Assembly (NCBI GenBank): GCA_023415915.1
Contig: JAEZIZ010000112.1
Span: 1 to 64,000, forward strand
Reading direction: 5' to 3'
Source: Bacillota bacterium
Lineage (GTDB): Bacteria; Bacillota; Clostridia; Christensenellales; SZUA-584
Length of the DNA stretch: 64,000 nucleotides
Part shown: piece by piece, positions 32,550 through 41,669 of the stretch
Layout of the letters: each line of letters starts with the position of its first letter
Numbering within the stretch: position 1 is the first letter of the stretch
Notes under the pieces: generated by a model
The model's database searches: none
What the model saw: only the letters and a program-made list of their open reading frames with translations
What the model was told of the DNA's origin: nothing
Position numbers and translations under genes: made by a program

Positions 32550-32900
32550 TTAGACCCGGATACCGTTAACAGTTACATCAACTTTATCTACATTGAGCCC
32601 GGTAAACTTCTCAACTCTGTACTTTACCGTATCTATGACATTGGATGCGACAGCGGAAATAGAAACCCCGTATTCTACAATAACGAATAAATGAATGCTT
32701 ACTGAACCGTCCTGCGTCGTGATTTTGACGCCCTTACTGAGATTTTCTCCTTTTAAAAGCTCTACGATGCCGTCCATCGCGTTTTGCGACGCCATACCGA
32801 CAATGCCATAACAGTCCATAGTGGCGATACCGGCCAGATTAGATAGAAATTCGTCGGAAAATTCTATTGTACCGTATGAGTTCTGTTGGATTACGGCCAT
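32550..32900 (-). CDS. Asp23/Gls24 (YloU) family protein
   Basis: 116 residues. YGTIEFSDEFLSNLAGIATMDCYGIVGM and VTTQDGSVSIHLFVIVEYGVSI-like pattern match Asp23/Gls24 envelope-stress proteins (AmaP partner family). Small cytoplasmic or membrane-associated protein. Start has AGGGAGG just upstream. Divergent from rpmB. Confidence 0.92.
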   Translation of the reverse strand: MAVIQQNSYGTIEFSDEFLSNLAGIATMDCYGIVGMASQNAMDGIVELLKGENLSKGVKITTQDGSVSIHLFVIVEYGVSISAVASNVIDTVKYRVEKFTGLNVDKVDVTVNGIRV

Positions 32901-33021
32901 TTATTAGCCTCCCTGTTATATGTTCTGTTACTTGGATACTCCGGTAAGATTAAATTTATATCTTTTTCCACTCCCAGTCAAGCTTATTAATACAAATGAA
33001 ACGAAAAATTAATTATTAATC

Positions 33022-33050
33022 TTGCCAAAAAAACATTATGGTGATAAAAT
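33022..33050 (+). promoter_or_regulatory. Promoter of rpmB
   Basis: TTGCCA (33022-33027), 17-base spacer, TAAAAT (33045-33050); the ATG of rpmB follows 41 bases later with GAGATGAGG as ribosome site. The opposing asp23 gene starts at 32900, so 32901-33021 should contain its promoter. Confidence 0.6.
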
Positions 33051-33090
33051 GTTTCTTGCTGATTTTAAGCCGGAGATGAGGTAAACAAAA

Positions 33091-33279
33091 ATGGCAAAGT
33101 ATTGCGAGATATGTAATAAGGGCATAGCTTCTGGAAACAACGTTAGTCACTCAAACAGGAAATCAAGGAGAAAATGGCTTCCCAACGTTCAGCGTGTCAG
33201 CGCTGTAATTGATGGCGCGCCAAAAAGGGTCTATGTTTGCACGAGGTGCCTTCGCTCAGGTAAGGTTGTCCGCGGCTAG
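33091..33279 (+). CDS. rpmB: 50S ribosomal protein L28
   Basis: 62 residues. CEICNKGIASGNNVSHSNRKSRRKW and VYVCTRCLRSGKV: four cysteines in two CxxC pairs, the zinc-ribbon form of L28. One of the two plus-strand host genes in the window outside the element. Confidence 0.97.
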   Translation: MAKYCEICNKGIASGNNVSHSNRKSRRKWLPNVQRVSAVIDGAPKRVYVCTRCLRSGKVVRG

Positions 33280-33306
33280 TATTCGAGCCTGTTAACAGAA
33301 GGGAAA

Positions 33307-33345
33307 ATCAGGCTGCTCGCTTTGGGCAGTCTTTTTGATTTTACC
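33307..33345 (+). terminator. Terminator between convergent rpmB and spoVM
   Basis: Stem CTGCTC / GGGCAG (33313-33318 with 33324-33329) then TCTTTTTG; outer complementary AAAATCA / TGATTTT makes it usable from both sides. The remaining gap 33346-33450 shows no gene. Confidence 0.7.
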
Positions 33346-33450
33346 GGCAAGCGCATATCATACCCGCGTTTTGACCATACACGGAAGGCTAGCGGCGTTT
33401 TGGGTGCAATATAAAGTCAGCCCGAAGCGAATGCCCCGGGCGTATGTAAT

Positions 33451-33519
33451 TCACCTTACGAATAATTTCTTCAGTATGCCCCGCAGCAGCCACGGGGCTT
33501 TCAAGCAGTATATTTTCAA
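33451..33519 (-). CDS. spoVM: Stage V sporulation protein M (22 residues, TTG start)
   Basis: Tiny amphipathic peptide: starts MKIYCLKAP and continues with WLLRGILKKLFVR. It aligns without gaps to B. subtilis SpoVM (MKFYTIKLP...): Lys2, Tyr4, Lys7 and the helix-breaking Pro9 are shared, and Gly14-Ile15 falls at the same place. SpoVM recognises the curved forespore membrane and anchors SpoIVA for coat assembly. GGAGGTG lies seven bases before the TTG. Its position between thiN and rpmB is the same as in B. subtilis. It is four residues shorter than the B. subtilis protein. Confidence 0.82.
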   Translation of the reverse strand: MKIYCLKAPWLLRGILKKLFVR

Positions 33520-33541
33520 AAAACCCACCTCCGTTATGTAA

Positions 33542-33706
33542 TCAATTAATTCCGCGCACTAAGATAATGCTCCCCAACACCAGCAGAGCGATTCCCAGCA
33601 GCGCTAACCACATCCAAAACGGCATGAAACAAATGAGCAATATGATTCCGATGAACACCAGAAAACAGCCTACGACCCTGCGCACGATACAGTTCCCAAA
33701 AAACAA
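33542..33706 (-). CDS. Small membrane protein between thiN and spoVM
   Basis: 54 residues from TTG 33706, with a perfect GGAGGTGA five bases ahead. Start MFFGNCIVRRVVGC, then two hydrophobic stretches (FLVFIGIILLICF and LALLGIALLVLGSIILV) joined by MPFWMW. A short hairpin-like integral membrane protein. I do not know a family. Being 22 bases before the spoVM start, it is likely co-transcribed and could belong to sporulation, but this is inference. Confidence 0.65.
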   Translation of the reverse strand: MFFGNCIVRRVVGCFLVFIGIILLICFMPFWMWLALLGIALLVLGSIILVRGIN

Positions 33707-33766
33707 GCTATCACCTCCGGCTACGAACCGATTCTAGTTCATAATATTAATCGTCGTCCGGAAGTG

Positions 33767-34405
33767 TTACGCACCAATGTTATTCTTAACTATAAGCGCG
33801 TAGCCGCCTGATATACTGATGGAAGCGGAGCTGGATTGCATTACGTTGCTTATGCCGCGCGAAGAGCCCCATTTTAAAACGAGGTTTTGAAGAGGGTATT
33901 TTAGGCCCTGCGCGTTAACGCAGACCTCGCCCGTCAGAGGAAGTATTGATATCACCTGGCCGATACGGCCGGAAAGCGTGAACGTTTTATCCGAAACGAA
34001 CATTTCGCATTGCTCGTCTATTATACGGCAAGCCGCGCCTTTTAAGTCGGCGCGCACCAGCATCATTATGTTGGAAAGCGTATGGTCGACTCTGCCGCCC
34101 AAAGCGCCGAGTATAACGATATCGTCCGCACCCGCATTGGCCGCGTATTCTATCGCGGCTTCGGTGTCCGTTTCGTTCTTCTCGGGCTCTAGCCGCAATA
34201 TTTTAACCCCGTGCCGCTCAAGTGCGGTTACGCTTTTTGGATCCGCGGTGTCAAAATCGCCTATAAGCACGTCCGGCGTAATACCGATTTGCACTAAAAA
34301 ATCAGCCGCGCCGTCTACCCCTATAAACAAGCCGGCTGTTTTTATATGGCATTTTAAAAATTCCGGGCCGGGCGGCGTTCCGCCCGACAGTATCACGCAT
34401 TTCAT
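33767..34405 (-). CDS. thiN: Thiamine pyrophosphokinase
   Basis: 212 residues. GVDGAADFLVQIGITPDVLIGDFDT, and GALGGRVDHTLSNIMML, the two signatures of the family. Converts thiamine and ATP to thiamine pyrophosphate. Overlaps rpe by 4 bases. No TPP riboswitch is seen nearby. Confidence 0.95.
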   Translation of the reverse strand: MKCVILSGGTPPGPEFLKCHIKTAGLFIGVDGAADFLVQIGITPDVLIGDFDTADPKSVTALERHGVKILRLEPEKNETDTEAAIEYAANAGADDIVILGALGGRVDHTLSNIMMLVRADLKGAACRIIDEQCEMFVSDKTFTLSGRIGQVISILPLTGEVCVNAQGLKYPLQNLVLKWGSSRGISNVMQSSSASISISGGYALIVKNNIGA

Positions 34406-35052
34406 TTCGTCAGTTTAAGAGCTTTTACCGCGGCTATCGGGTCGGGCGCGTTAAAAACGGCGCTGCCCGCTACCACTACATTTACTCCGGCATCCGTTAC
34501 CTGCTTTACGTTAAGCGCGCTTATGCCGCCGTCCATTTCTATGTCTATGTCGAGCTTTCTTTCCTGCAATATCGACTTAAGCTTCGACGCTTTTTTAAGA
34601 ACGTACGGTATGAGGCTTTGCCCGCCGAAACCGGGGTTGACGGACATAAGCAGCACCATATCGAGGTCTTCGAGCACATAATCGATAGCTTCCAAAGGCG
34701 TTGCCGGATTAAGCGCCACCGCGCTCTTTTTACCCGCGGAACGAATAAGCTGCAATGTGCGGTCGAGATGTACCGTCGCCTCGGGATGTACCGATATTAT
34801 ATCCGCGCCCGCAGCCGCGAATTCTTCCACATACCTTTCCGGCTTATCTATCATAAGATGCACGTCAAGAGGCAGGCTAGTAAGCTTTTTCATGTCGCGC
34901 ACCATGTACTGGCCGAATGTAATATTGGGAACGAACATGCCGTCCATTACGTCGCAATGTATATAGTCGGCTCCCGCTTTCTCCAGCAGCCTTATCGCTT
35001 CGGCGATATTAGTAAAATCCGCGGACAGTATTGAAGGCGATACCTTAATCAT
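34402..35052 (-). CDS. rpe: Ribulose-phosphate 3-epimerase
   Basis: 216 residues. PSILSADFTN, HCDVMDGMFVPNITFG, MSVNPGFGGQ and EMDGGISALN motifs with the metal-binding His and Asp residues. Pentose phosphate pathway. Overlaps rsgA by 8 bases. Confidence 0.97.
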   Translation of the reverse strand: MIKVSPSILSADFTNIAEAIRLLEKAGADYIHCDVMDGMFVPNITFGQYMVRDMKKLTSLPLDVHLMIDKPERYVEEFAAAGADIISVHPEATVHLDRTLQLIRSAGKKSAVALNPATPLEAIDYVLEDLDMVLLMSVNPGFGGQSLIPYVLKKASKLKSILQERKLDIDIEMDGGISALNVKQVTDAGVNVVVAGSAVFNAPDPIAAVKALKLTK

Positions 35053-35929
35053 ATTTTTTTGACCTCTTCTCCTGTATTTCTTTTAATATCTGAAGATATC
35101 TTGTATATCTTTCCTGCGATAAATGGCCGCCCAGCGCCGCCTCTTTAACCGCGCAGCCCGGCTCGTCTGCGTGCAGGCAGGATGTAAACCTGCATTTATC
35201 CCTATATGGCGCCATGTCTTCATAAAAAAAAGACAGCTTTTCGGGGGTAATGTCCGCGCAGTCAAAAAACGTAAAGCCGGGAGTATCCACGACGGCGCCC
35301 GAAAAGTCTTCGCCGACCAGCAGCTCCGCCTGCCTTGTCGTGTGCGCGCCTCTTTCCGACTTCTTTGAAAGCTGGCCTGTTTTAAGGCCAAGCGACGGGA
35401 ACAGCGCGTTTATAACAGACGACTTGCCCACGGCGGACTGGCCCGCGAAGCATGTAATGCCGCCGCTTAACAGCCTCTTTAACGCGTCAATGCCTTCGCC
35501 GCTTTTTGCGGACACGCATACCGTTTCGCACGCGCCCCTGTATTCGCTCTTTATTTTCTCTATGCGCGCGCTGTCCGCGATATCGCATTTGTTTATTATT
35601 ATAAGCGGCATTATGCGCTCATGCTTTATCGAAACGAGCAGCTTGTCGCAAAGCAGATAGTCGACGTCCGGCTTGGCCGCGGATACCACGATTGCCGCAG
35701 TGTCGATATTTACCACCCGGGGCCGCTTAAGCTCGTTTTTTCTTGGTTCGATCTCCTCTATAAAGCCGCCGGGCGAAAACTTAACGTTATCTCCCGTAAG
35801 AGGAGTGATTCCGTCTTTCCGAAAGCGCCCTCTTGCCTTGCATTCATGTATGCCGCCCTGCTCGTCCTGTATATAGTAAAAGCCGCCTATGCCCTTGATT
35901 ATCCTGCCCGATAACAGCTGCGTGTTCAA
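35045..35929 (-). CDS. rsgA: Ribosome biogenesis GTPase RsgA (CpgA)
   Basis: 294 residues. Circularly permuted GTPase: NKCD (G4) precedes P-loop GQSAVGKSSVINAL (G1) and VDTPGF (G3). N-terminal OB fold; C-terminal zinc-binding part CRFTSCLHADEPGC. Acts in 30S subunit maturation. In Bacillus it is a substrate of PrkC, encoded directly upstream (4-base overlap). Confidence 0.96.
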   Translation of the reverse strand: MNTQLLSGRIIKGIGGFYYIQDEQGGIHECKARGRFRKDGITPLTGDNVKFSPGGFIEEIEPRKNELKRPRVVNIDTAAIVVSAAKPDVDYLLCDKLLVSIKHERIMPLIIINKCDIADSARIEKIKSEYRGACETVCVSAKSGEGIDALKRLLSGGITCFAGQSAVGKSSVINALFPSLGLKTGQLSKKSERGAHTTRQAELLVGEDFSGAVVDTPGFTFFDCADITPEKLSFFYEDMAPYRDKCRFTSCLHADEPGCAVKEAALGGHLSQERYTRYLQILKEIQEKRSKKYD

Positions 35930-37764
35930 CGGAAATTGACCTCGCCCGAATAAGCCTGCTGGCCGTTTACATATATTATAACGCTTTTGCTGCCGACTGT
36001 TGCGCTGGTAAGGTCAATATTCAAAGACAGCTTTCCCAGGTCTTCGATGCTTTCCTTGGTAAAGTTAACGGTCTGGCCGTTTATTACGTCCTTCAGCACT
36101 ACCCTGACCTTTGATTCTTTTTCGGTTATTTTTATATCGGCAGTCAATTTGCCCTTAAAGTATTTGTTCTTGTATCCGCTTATTGTGATATACACGTCGT
36201 CGGTATAAGACGTCTGTATGCCCTGCTCGGGAGTCTGCCGTATTACTGTTCCCTCCTTAAGCTCGCTGTCCTCTTCATATACAAAACAGTTGGTAAAGCC
36301 CGACTCGCTAAGCAAAGCTACCGCTTCATTCACAAGTTTGTCCTTAAGCCCGGGCATCACTGCGGTGTTCTCGGGATTCTCCTTTGATACGGTCAGACTC
36401 ACCGCAGCCGCTTGCGTGATCGGCTCGTCGGGCTCCGGTATCTGAGATATGACTATGCCCGGCGGCATGTCCTGGTCGTAATCATATACTATTAAATCCT
36501 CACTTAACTCGATACCCAACAAGTCCAGCTGCGCTTTCGCTTCTTCCAGCGTTACGCCGAACAGATCGGGCATGACGGGCTCGGACGGTCCGCTTGAAAT
36601 AACGAGCGTAATCGTTGAGTTGTTTGCCACCCTGCTGCCGCCTTCAGGAGACTGCGAAACAATCGTGCCCTCTTCGGCCGTTTCGTTCGGTTCGTAAGTT
36701 CTTTTAACCGATAGATTATTGATACTTTTTTCCGCCGAATCAATTGTTGATCCCACAAAATCGGGTACGACGAAAGTCTGGCTTGCGGAAGGGTTAAACA
36801 CATTAAATACTACTATTACCAACGTGGCCGCCACAGCTACAAGCAGCAGCAATATGCCGACTTTCCAGTACATGTTCTTCTTTTTTACAACGGCGGGTTT
36901 TATAACCGAGTTTTTGTAAATCGAGGGTATATCCAAGAACGAGCCTTCGGGGTCGGCAAGCGAAAGCACGAGGTCGTTCTTAAACCCGTCCATCGATTGG
37001 TACCTGTCCCTCTTGTTCTTGTTGGTCGCTTTAAGAACTATATAATTGACTGCCTGCGAAAGATTAGCGTTCACTTCGGCGGGCGGCGTGATCTGCTCGT
37101 TGATATGCTTGAGCGCGACGGAAACCGTCTCCCCGCCAGTGTGGGGCAGTACGCCGGTCAGCATTTCATACAGCACAATGCCAAGAGAATATATATCCGT
37201 CCTTGTATCCACTCTCTCTCCTTTTGCTTGTTCGGGAGAGATATAATGAACGGAGCCGATAACCTGGTTGGCCTGCTCTTCTTTTGTCGAAAGGCTCTTC
37301 GCTATGCCGAAATCGGTAAGCTTTATGTTATCTTCTTTGTCGATAAGTATGTTTTGGGGCTTTATGTCGCGGTGTATTATGCCTTTTTTATGTGCGGCGG
37401 CAAGCGCCGAACATATCTGTATCGCGTACTTTACAGTCTTCTCCTCATCCAAACAGCCCTGCCGCTCGATTATCTTTTTAAGCGTCGTGCCTTCTATGTA
37501 TTCCATGACCATGTAATAAGAGCCTTCGTCAAGCCCAATATCCGTAACGCGCACGATGTTTTTATGGTCAAGGGAAAACACCGCTTCAGCTTCCCTCTTG
37601 AAGCGGTTTACATATTCGGCGTTATTAGAAAAGCATTCCTTCAACACCTTTATAGCGACAATTCTTTTCGTCTTTCTGCAAAACGCGGTGTATATATCCG
37701 CCATTCCGCCCGAATCTATTTTTTCGCGTATCTCGTATCTTGAGCCAAGCAGCAATCCCGTCAT
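35926..37764 (-). CDS. prkC: PASTA-domain Ser/Thr protein kinase PrkC
   Basis: 612 residues. Kinase domain about 10-270 (GGMADIYTAF loop, VAIKVLKE, HRDIKPQNILI, DFGIAK), one membrane helix near 300 (VGILLLLVAVAATLVIVVF), then three extracellular PASTA repeats (VVPDFVGSTIDSAEK, VMPDLFGVTLEEAKA, VMPGLKDKLVNEAVA) and a C-terminal beta domain. It senses muropeptides or lipid II and signals in growth and spore germination. Overlaps prpC by 4 bases. Confidence 0.96.
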   Translation of the reverse strand: MTGLLLGSRYEIREKIDSGGMADIYTAFCRKTKRIVAIKVLKECFSNNAEYVNRFKREAEAVFSLDHKNIVRVTDIGLDEGSYYMVMEYIEGTTLKKIIERQGCLDEEKTVKYAIQICSALAAAHKKGIIHRDIKPQNILIDKEDNIKLTDFGIAKSLSTKEEQANQVIGSVHYISPEQAKGERVDTRTDIYSLGIVLYEMLTGVLPHTGGETVSVALKHINEQITPPAEVNANLSQAVNYIVLKATNKNKRDRYQSMDGFKNDLVLSLADPEGSFLDIPSIYKNSVIKPAVVKKKNMYWKVGILLLLVAVAATLVIVVFNVFNPSASQTFVVPDFVGSTIDSAEKSINNLSVKRTYEPNETAEEGTIVSQSPEGGSRVANNSTITLVISSGPSEPVMPDLFGVTLEEAKAQLDLLGIELSEDLIVYDYDQDMPPGIVISQIPEPDEPITQAAAVSLTVSKENPENTAVMPGLKDKLVNEAVALLSESGFTNCFVYEEDSELKEGTVIRQTPEQGIQTSYTDDVYITISGYKNKYFKGKLTADIKITEKESKVRVVLKDVINGQTVNFTKESIEDLGKLSLNIDLTSATVGSKSVIIYVNGQQAYSGEVNFR

Positions 37765-38486
37765 ACGCTGTCACCGTCCATATACGCGAGCACCACGCTT
37801 ATGTTATCGTCACCGCCGTGCCGGAGCGCCGCGGCGACAAGCTCGTCCGCAGCCGCGGGTATGCCGCGTTTTAAAATCGATTCTATCTCTGAATCAGGCA
37901 CGGTTGAGTTAAGGCCGTCGCTGCACAGCAATATTACATCGCCCTTTTTCAGCGGTACGGTAAACGTATCGACTTCCACGCTTTCGTCCGTTCCCACCGC
38001 GCGGGTAATAACGTTGCGGTTGGGATGGCGCAGCGCTTCCTTCTTCGTAATAAATCCGTTGTCTACGAGCATCTGCACGTATGAATGGTCTTTAGTTATC
38101 TGGGATAGGTTTGCGTCCCTGTATAGATACGCGCGCGAATCTCCGATGTGGCCGATTATAGCTTCCGAGTTCCGGAAAACGGCTACCGTAGCCGTAGACC
38201 CCATGCCTTTAAGCATAAGATCCGAATTGGCTCTGTCCCATACGTTTTTATTAGCTTCAATGAGTATAGCGCAAAGGTCCTGCTTTGTTATGCTTTGCGG
38301 GTCCGCGTTTTTAAGCGCTTTCTTTATCGTGTCGACAACGAGCCTGCTCGCGACTTCACCCGCCCGGTGGCCGCCCATGCCGTCCGCGACAACGGCAAAA
38401 AAGCCGTCGCTTCCCTCCGGCGCGTATAAAAAATCCTCATTCTGATTTCTTACGATACCCTTATCAGTTTTCGAGTAGTAGATCAT
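37761..38486 (-). CDS. prpC: PP2C-type protein phosphatase PrpC
   Basis: 241 residues. NEDFLYAPEGSDGFFAVVADGMGGHRAGE, GSTATVAV, GHIGDSRAYLYRD, CSDGLNSTV and GGDDNISVVLA: all metal-binding aspartates are present. Reverses PrkC phosphorylation. Overlaps rlmN by 4 bases. Confidence 0.96.
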   Translation of the reverse strand: MIYYSKTDKGIVRNQNEDFLYAPEGSDGFFAVVADGMGGHRAGEVASRLVVDTIKKALKNADPQSITKQDLCAILIEANKNVWDRANSDLMLKGMGSTATVAVFRNSEAIIGHIGDSRAYLYRDANLSQITKDHSYVQMLVDNGFITKKEALRHPNRNVITRAVGTDESVEVDTFTVPLKKGDVILLCSDGLNSTVPDSEIESILKRGIPAAADELVAAALRHGGDDNISVVLAYMDGDSV

Positions 38487-39487
38487 TTTCCCTCGTGTTT
38501 TAACCTGAGCTGGCCGCAGGCGCCTTCTATATCCCCGCCCAGCGACCGCCTAACCGTAGCGCTCCTGCCCCGCTTAACAAGCTCCGCCGCAAAGGCTTTT
38601 GCTTTGTTTTTATCGGGAGGCAGGTATCCGCCCGCAGCGCTGTTTAGAGGAATAACGTTTACATGGCAATTAAGGCCGTGTAATTCCTTAACCAGCGAAT
38701 TGGTATCTTCTTCTCCGTCATTGAAACCTTTTATCAGCGTGTATTCAATTATAACGCGTCTGCCCGTTTTTTTAAAGTACGTAATTGCGCTATCCAGAAT
38801 TTGCCTTACGGTATATGCGGACGCGGCGGGCATTATCTTTTTTCTTTTTTCGTCAATGGCCGAGTGCAGCGATATGCAAAGCGTTAACGGCAGCCCTTCG
38901 TCTGCCAGCTTCAATATGCCCGGCACGATCCCGCATGTAGACAGCGATATATGTCTTATGCTTATTCCGTGCTTTTCCCCCAGCGCCCGTATGAAGCATA
39001 TCACGTTGTCGTAATTGTCGAGAGGCTCGCCGGTACCCATCAAAACAACGTTGGATATTTCGCCCGCTTCGCTTGCCGCAATAAATTCCGATCTCATTTC
39101 GCCGCACGAGAGGTTTCGTATCAGCCCTTCCCTGCCCGAGGCGCAAAAAGCGCAGCCCATGCGGCAGCCTACCTGGGTTGATACGCACAGCGTGTTGCCG
39201 TGGTGATAGCGCATGAGCACGCACTCTACAAGCCCGCCGCCCGACATGGCAAGCAGGTACTTTGCCGTGCCGTCTGAAGACGTGAGCTTTTCGACGATGC
39301 GCGCGTAGCCTTCGTCATGTTCGCGGCGCAGCCTTTCCCGCAAAGCCTTTGAAAGGTTTGACATGTCCTCGAACTTAACGCCTCGGGAAAGCCAGTCTTC
39401 CAGCTGCTTAGCGGCAAACGGCTTTTCGCCCATGCCTGTAACCAGTTCTTTTAACTCCTGCGAATTCAAAGAAATCAGGTCGTTCAT
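38483..39487 (-). CDS. rlmN: Dual-specificity 23S rRNA/tRNA (adenine-C2) methyltransferase RlmN
   Basis: About 334 residues from ATG 39487 (MNDLISLNSQELKEL), which overlaps rsmB by 4 bases; a start at 39529 would lie inside rsmB. Radical SAM motif CRMGCAFCAS; methyl-carrier Cys in GACGQLR near the C-terminus and MGTGEPLDNYDNV. Methylates A2503 and tRNA A37. Confidence 0.95.
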   Translation of the reverse strand: MNDLISLNSQELKELVTGMGEKPFAAKQLEDWLSRGVKFEDMSNLSKALRERLRREHDEGYARIVEKLTSSDGTAKYLLAMSGGGLVECVLMRYHHGNTLCVSTQVGCRMGCAFCASGREGLIRNLSCGEMRSEFIAASEAGEISNVVLMGTGEPLDNYDNVICFIRALGEKHGISIRHISLSTCGIVPGILKLADEGLPLTLCISLHSAIDEKRKKIMPAASAYTVRQILDSAITYFKKTGRRVIIEYTLIKGFNDGEEDTNSLVKELHGLNCHVNVIPLNSAAGGYLPPDKNKAKAFAAELVKRGRSATVRRSLGGDIEGACGQLRLKHEGK

Positions 39488-40749
39488 GTTCTCTTCATCA
39501 CCGCTATATAAAACCCGTCCGAACCGCATTGGTGCGGATACAGCGTTTTCGGCGGCCTGTCATATTTAAAACTATCGTTTGCAGCAAGAAATCTATTTGT
39601 CACCTGTTCGTTCTCCTCTTTGTTTATCGAGCAGGTTATATAAGCGAGCTTCCCTCCGGGTTTTACGTATTCTGCGCATACCGATAGTATGCCATACTGC
39701 GTCTCTGTAAGCGAAGCTATGTCTTCTTTGCTGCGCGAATAGCGAATGTCGGGGCTTTTTGCCATCAACCCCATCGCGCTGCACGGCGCGTCTACCATAA
39801 CTACGTCAAACGAGCCGCTGTATGCAGGTTCGTATTCCGCGGCGTCGCGCACATCGGCGCGCGCATTTATAACGCCCAGCCGCTCATAGTTCTTTATTGT
39901 CATGTCCACCCTGTGAGCGTGCTTGTCCCATGCGGCTATTTCCAGCGTGTTGCCGGCAAGAGCGGCCGCGTAAGCGCTTTTGCCGCCAGGAGCAGCGCAG
40001 CAGTCCAGCAGCTTCATGCCGCGCTCTATTCCGGTGTCGAGTACCGCCCTCATCGCGCTTTCCGACTGCACCGCTATCCAGCCGTTTTTGTAAATATCCG
40101 TATTTTCTACATCCGTAAGGCCTTGTATTATATATGAATTCTCTATGCTTCCCTGCGAATACCGCAGACCGAGATTACTTAGTTCGGCCGTAAACCTTTC
40201 CGCATCGGTGCGCAGCGTGTTCATGCGTACGGCGGTTCCGGCCGGGTGCTTATACATAAGCAGGTCTTTGGCAAAGTCGTATCCGAAATCGGCTATATAC
40301 TTCTCGCATATCCATTGCGGGTAGCTTGAAGCTATGCTGAGCGAGAATGCGTCCTCGTCCGAAGGATAGGCTATATCGTCCTTGCCTTTCAAAAGCGCGC
40401 GCAGCACCGCATTAACAAACCCCGACGTCTGCGGCTTTATCCGTTTTACCAGCTCAACGCTTTCGCTTACGGCGGCGTAGCCTTCGGTATCCATGAACAT
40501 TATCTGGCACGCGCCGAGCCGCAGTATGTTTTTAACGCTGCCGTGCACGCGGCCGGATGTAATAAACCTGCTAAGTGTATAGTCTATACGCAGCAGGTTT
40601 TCCATGGTCGTGCGCACAAGCAGCGACGCAAATCTCTTGTCTTCATCGGAAAGTTCGGAAGGTATATGTTCTTTCAGCGCCAGAGAAATATAGGCGCCGT
40701 TCCTTGTAATTGCAGTAAGCGCGTTATAAGCGGCCCGCCTCGCGTTCAC
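39484..40749 (-). CDS. rsmB: 16S rRNA m5C967 methyltransferase RsmB
   Basis: 421 residues. N-terminal NusB-like RNA-binding domain (about 1-140), then a Rossmann methyltransferase domain: DCCAAPGGKSAYAAAL, MVDAPCSAMGLMAKSPD, YITCSINKEENE with the catalytic cysteines in APCS and TCS. Overlaps fmt by 4 bases. Confidence 0.95.
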   Translation of the reverse strand: MNARRAAYNALTAITRNGAYISLALKEHIPSELSDEDKRFASLLVRTTMENLLRIDYTLSRFITSGRVHGSVKNILRLGACQIMFMDTEGYAAVSESVELVKRIKPQTSGFVNAVLRALLKGKDDIAYPSDEDAFSLSIASSYPQWICEKYIADFGYDFAKDLLMYKHPAGTAVRMNTLRTDAERFTAELSNLGLRYSQGSIENSYIIQGLTDVENTDIYKNGWIAVQSESAMRAVLDTGIERGMKLLDCCAAPGGKSAYAAALAGNTLEIAAWDKHAHRVDMTIKNYERLGVINARADVRDAAEYEPAYSGSFDVVMVDAPCSAMGLMAKSPDIRYSRSKEDIASLTETQYGILSVCAEYVKPGGKLAYITCSINKEENEQVTNRFLAANDSFKYDRPPKTLYPHQCGSDGFYIAVMKRT

Positions 40750-41669
40750 TCGAAACGCTCCCCGTTAAGCTTCCTGCCCCGGAAGAATTCCTCGGGGCTC
40801 ATACGCCTGGTGCCGGGTGCCTGCATCGATTCTATACGCAGCAGGCCTTCTCCCGTTCCCACCACAAGGCCCCGCTTTGCGTCGGCGTGAACAAGCCGCC
40901 CCGGCTCTGCGCTGCCGGGAAGTACGCTCGCGCTCCATATCTTTATCGCGTCCCCTCCGATACGAGCAAACGTGCCCATCACGGGGTCGAGCGCGCGAAC
41001 TAGGTTGTATATCTCCTTTGCGGGCTTGTTCCAGTCTATCCTGCCCAGTTCCTTGGACAGCGGAGGATAATAGCTCGATTTGCTCTCGTCCTGCTTTATC
41101 CTGCCTGCGGCGCCGCTTTCTATGTCCTTAAGCGTTTTAATAAGAAGTTCTGCCCCGAGCTCGGACAGCACATTATAAAGCTCGCCGCCCGTCATATTTT
41201 CGCCTATATCGACGGAGGCGGACGAGATTATGTCTCCCGTATCGAGCCCGGGGTCCATATACATTATCGTTACGCCTGTCCTAGTTTCGCCGTTAATAAT
41301 AGCCCATTGTATAGGCGCGGCCCCGCGGTAAGCGGGCAGCAGAGAAGCGTGCACGTTTATGCAGCCAAGCGGCGGTATGTCGAGTATCGATACGGGCAGT
41401 ATCTGCCCGAACGCCGCGGTGACTATTATGTCGGGCGCGATATCCTTTACGGCCTTAACGCCCTCCTCGGACCTTATCTTTTCAAACTGCAGAACCTTAA
41501 TGCCGCTTTGCTGGGCAAGCTGCTTTACCGGCGAAGGCGTCAGTTTATAGCCCCGGCCGCTTTTCCGGTCGGGCTGCGTTATTACCGCCGCTATATCGTA
41601 CCCCGAGTCAATCAGCTTTTTAAGGCTGGGCACGGCAAACTGCGGCGTGCCCATAAATACTATCTTCAT
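40746..41669 (-). CDS. fmt: Methionyl-tRNA formyltransferase
   Basis: 307 residues. MGTPQFAVPSLKKLI start; INVHASLLPAYRGAAPIQWAI with catalytic Asn-His and LDTGDI; C-terminal OB domain. Formylates initiator tRNA. Overlaps def by 4 bases; def removes the formyl group it adds. Confidence 0.97.
   Translation of the reverse strand: MKIVFMGTPQFAVPSLKKLIDSGYDIAAVITQPDRKSGRGYKLTPSPVKQLAQQSGIKVLQFEKIRSEEGVKAVKDIAPDIIVTAAFGQILPVSILDIPPLGCINVHASLLPAYRGAAPIQWAIINGETRTGVTIMYMDPGLDTGDIISSASVDIGENMTGGELYNVLSELGAELLIKTLKDIESGAAGRIKQDESKSSYYPPLSKELGRIDWNKPAKEIYNLVRALDPVMGTFARIGGDAIKIWSASVLPGSAEPGRLVHADAKRGLVVGTGEGLLRIESMQAPGTRRMSPEEFFRGRKLNGERFE

Noticed and set aside
33335..33541. Plus-strand 68-codon ORF after rpmB
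   Set aside because: It runs antisense to spoVM and begins in the terminator; no features.
33707..33766. TPP riboswitch related to thiN
   Set aside because: No THI-box conserved sequences around thiN; the gene is inside a multi-gene transcript.
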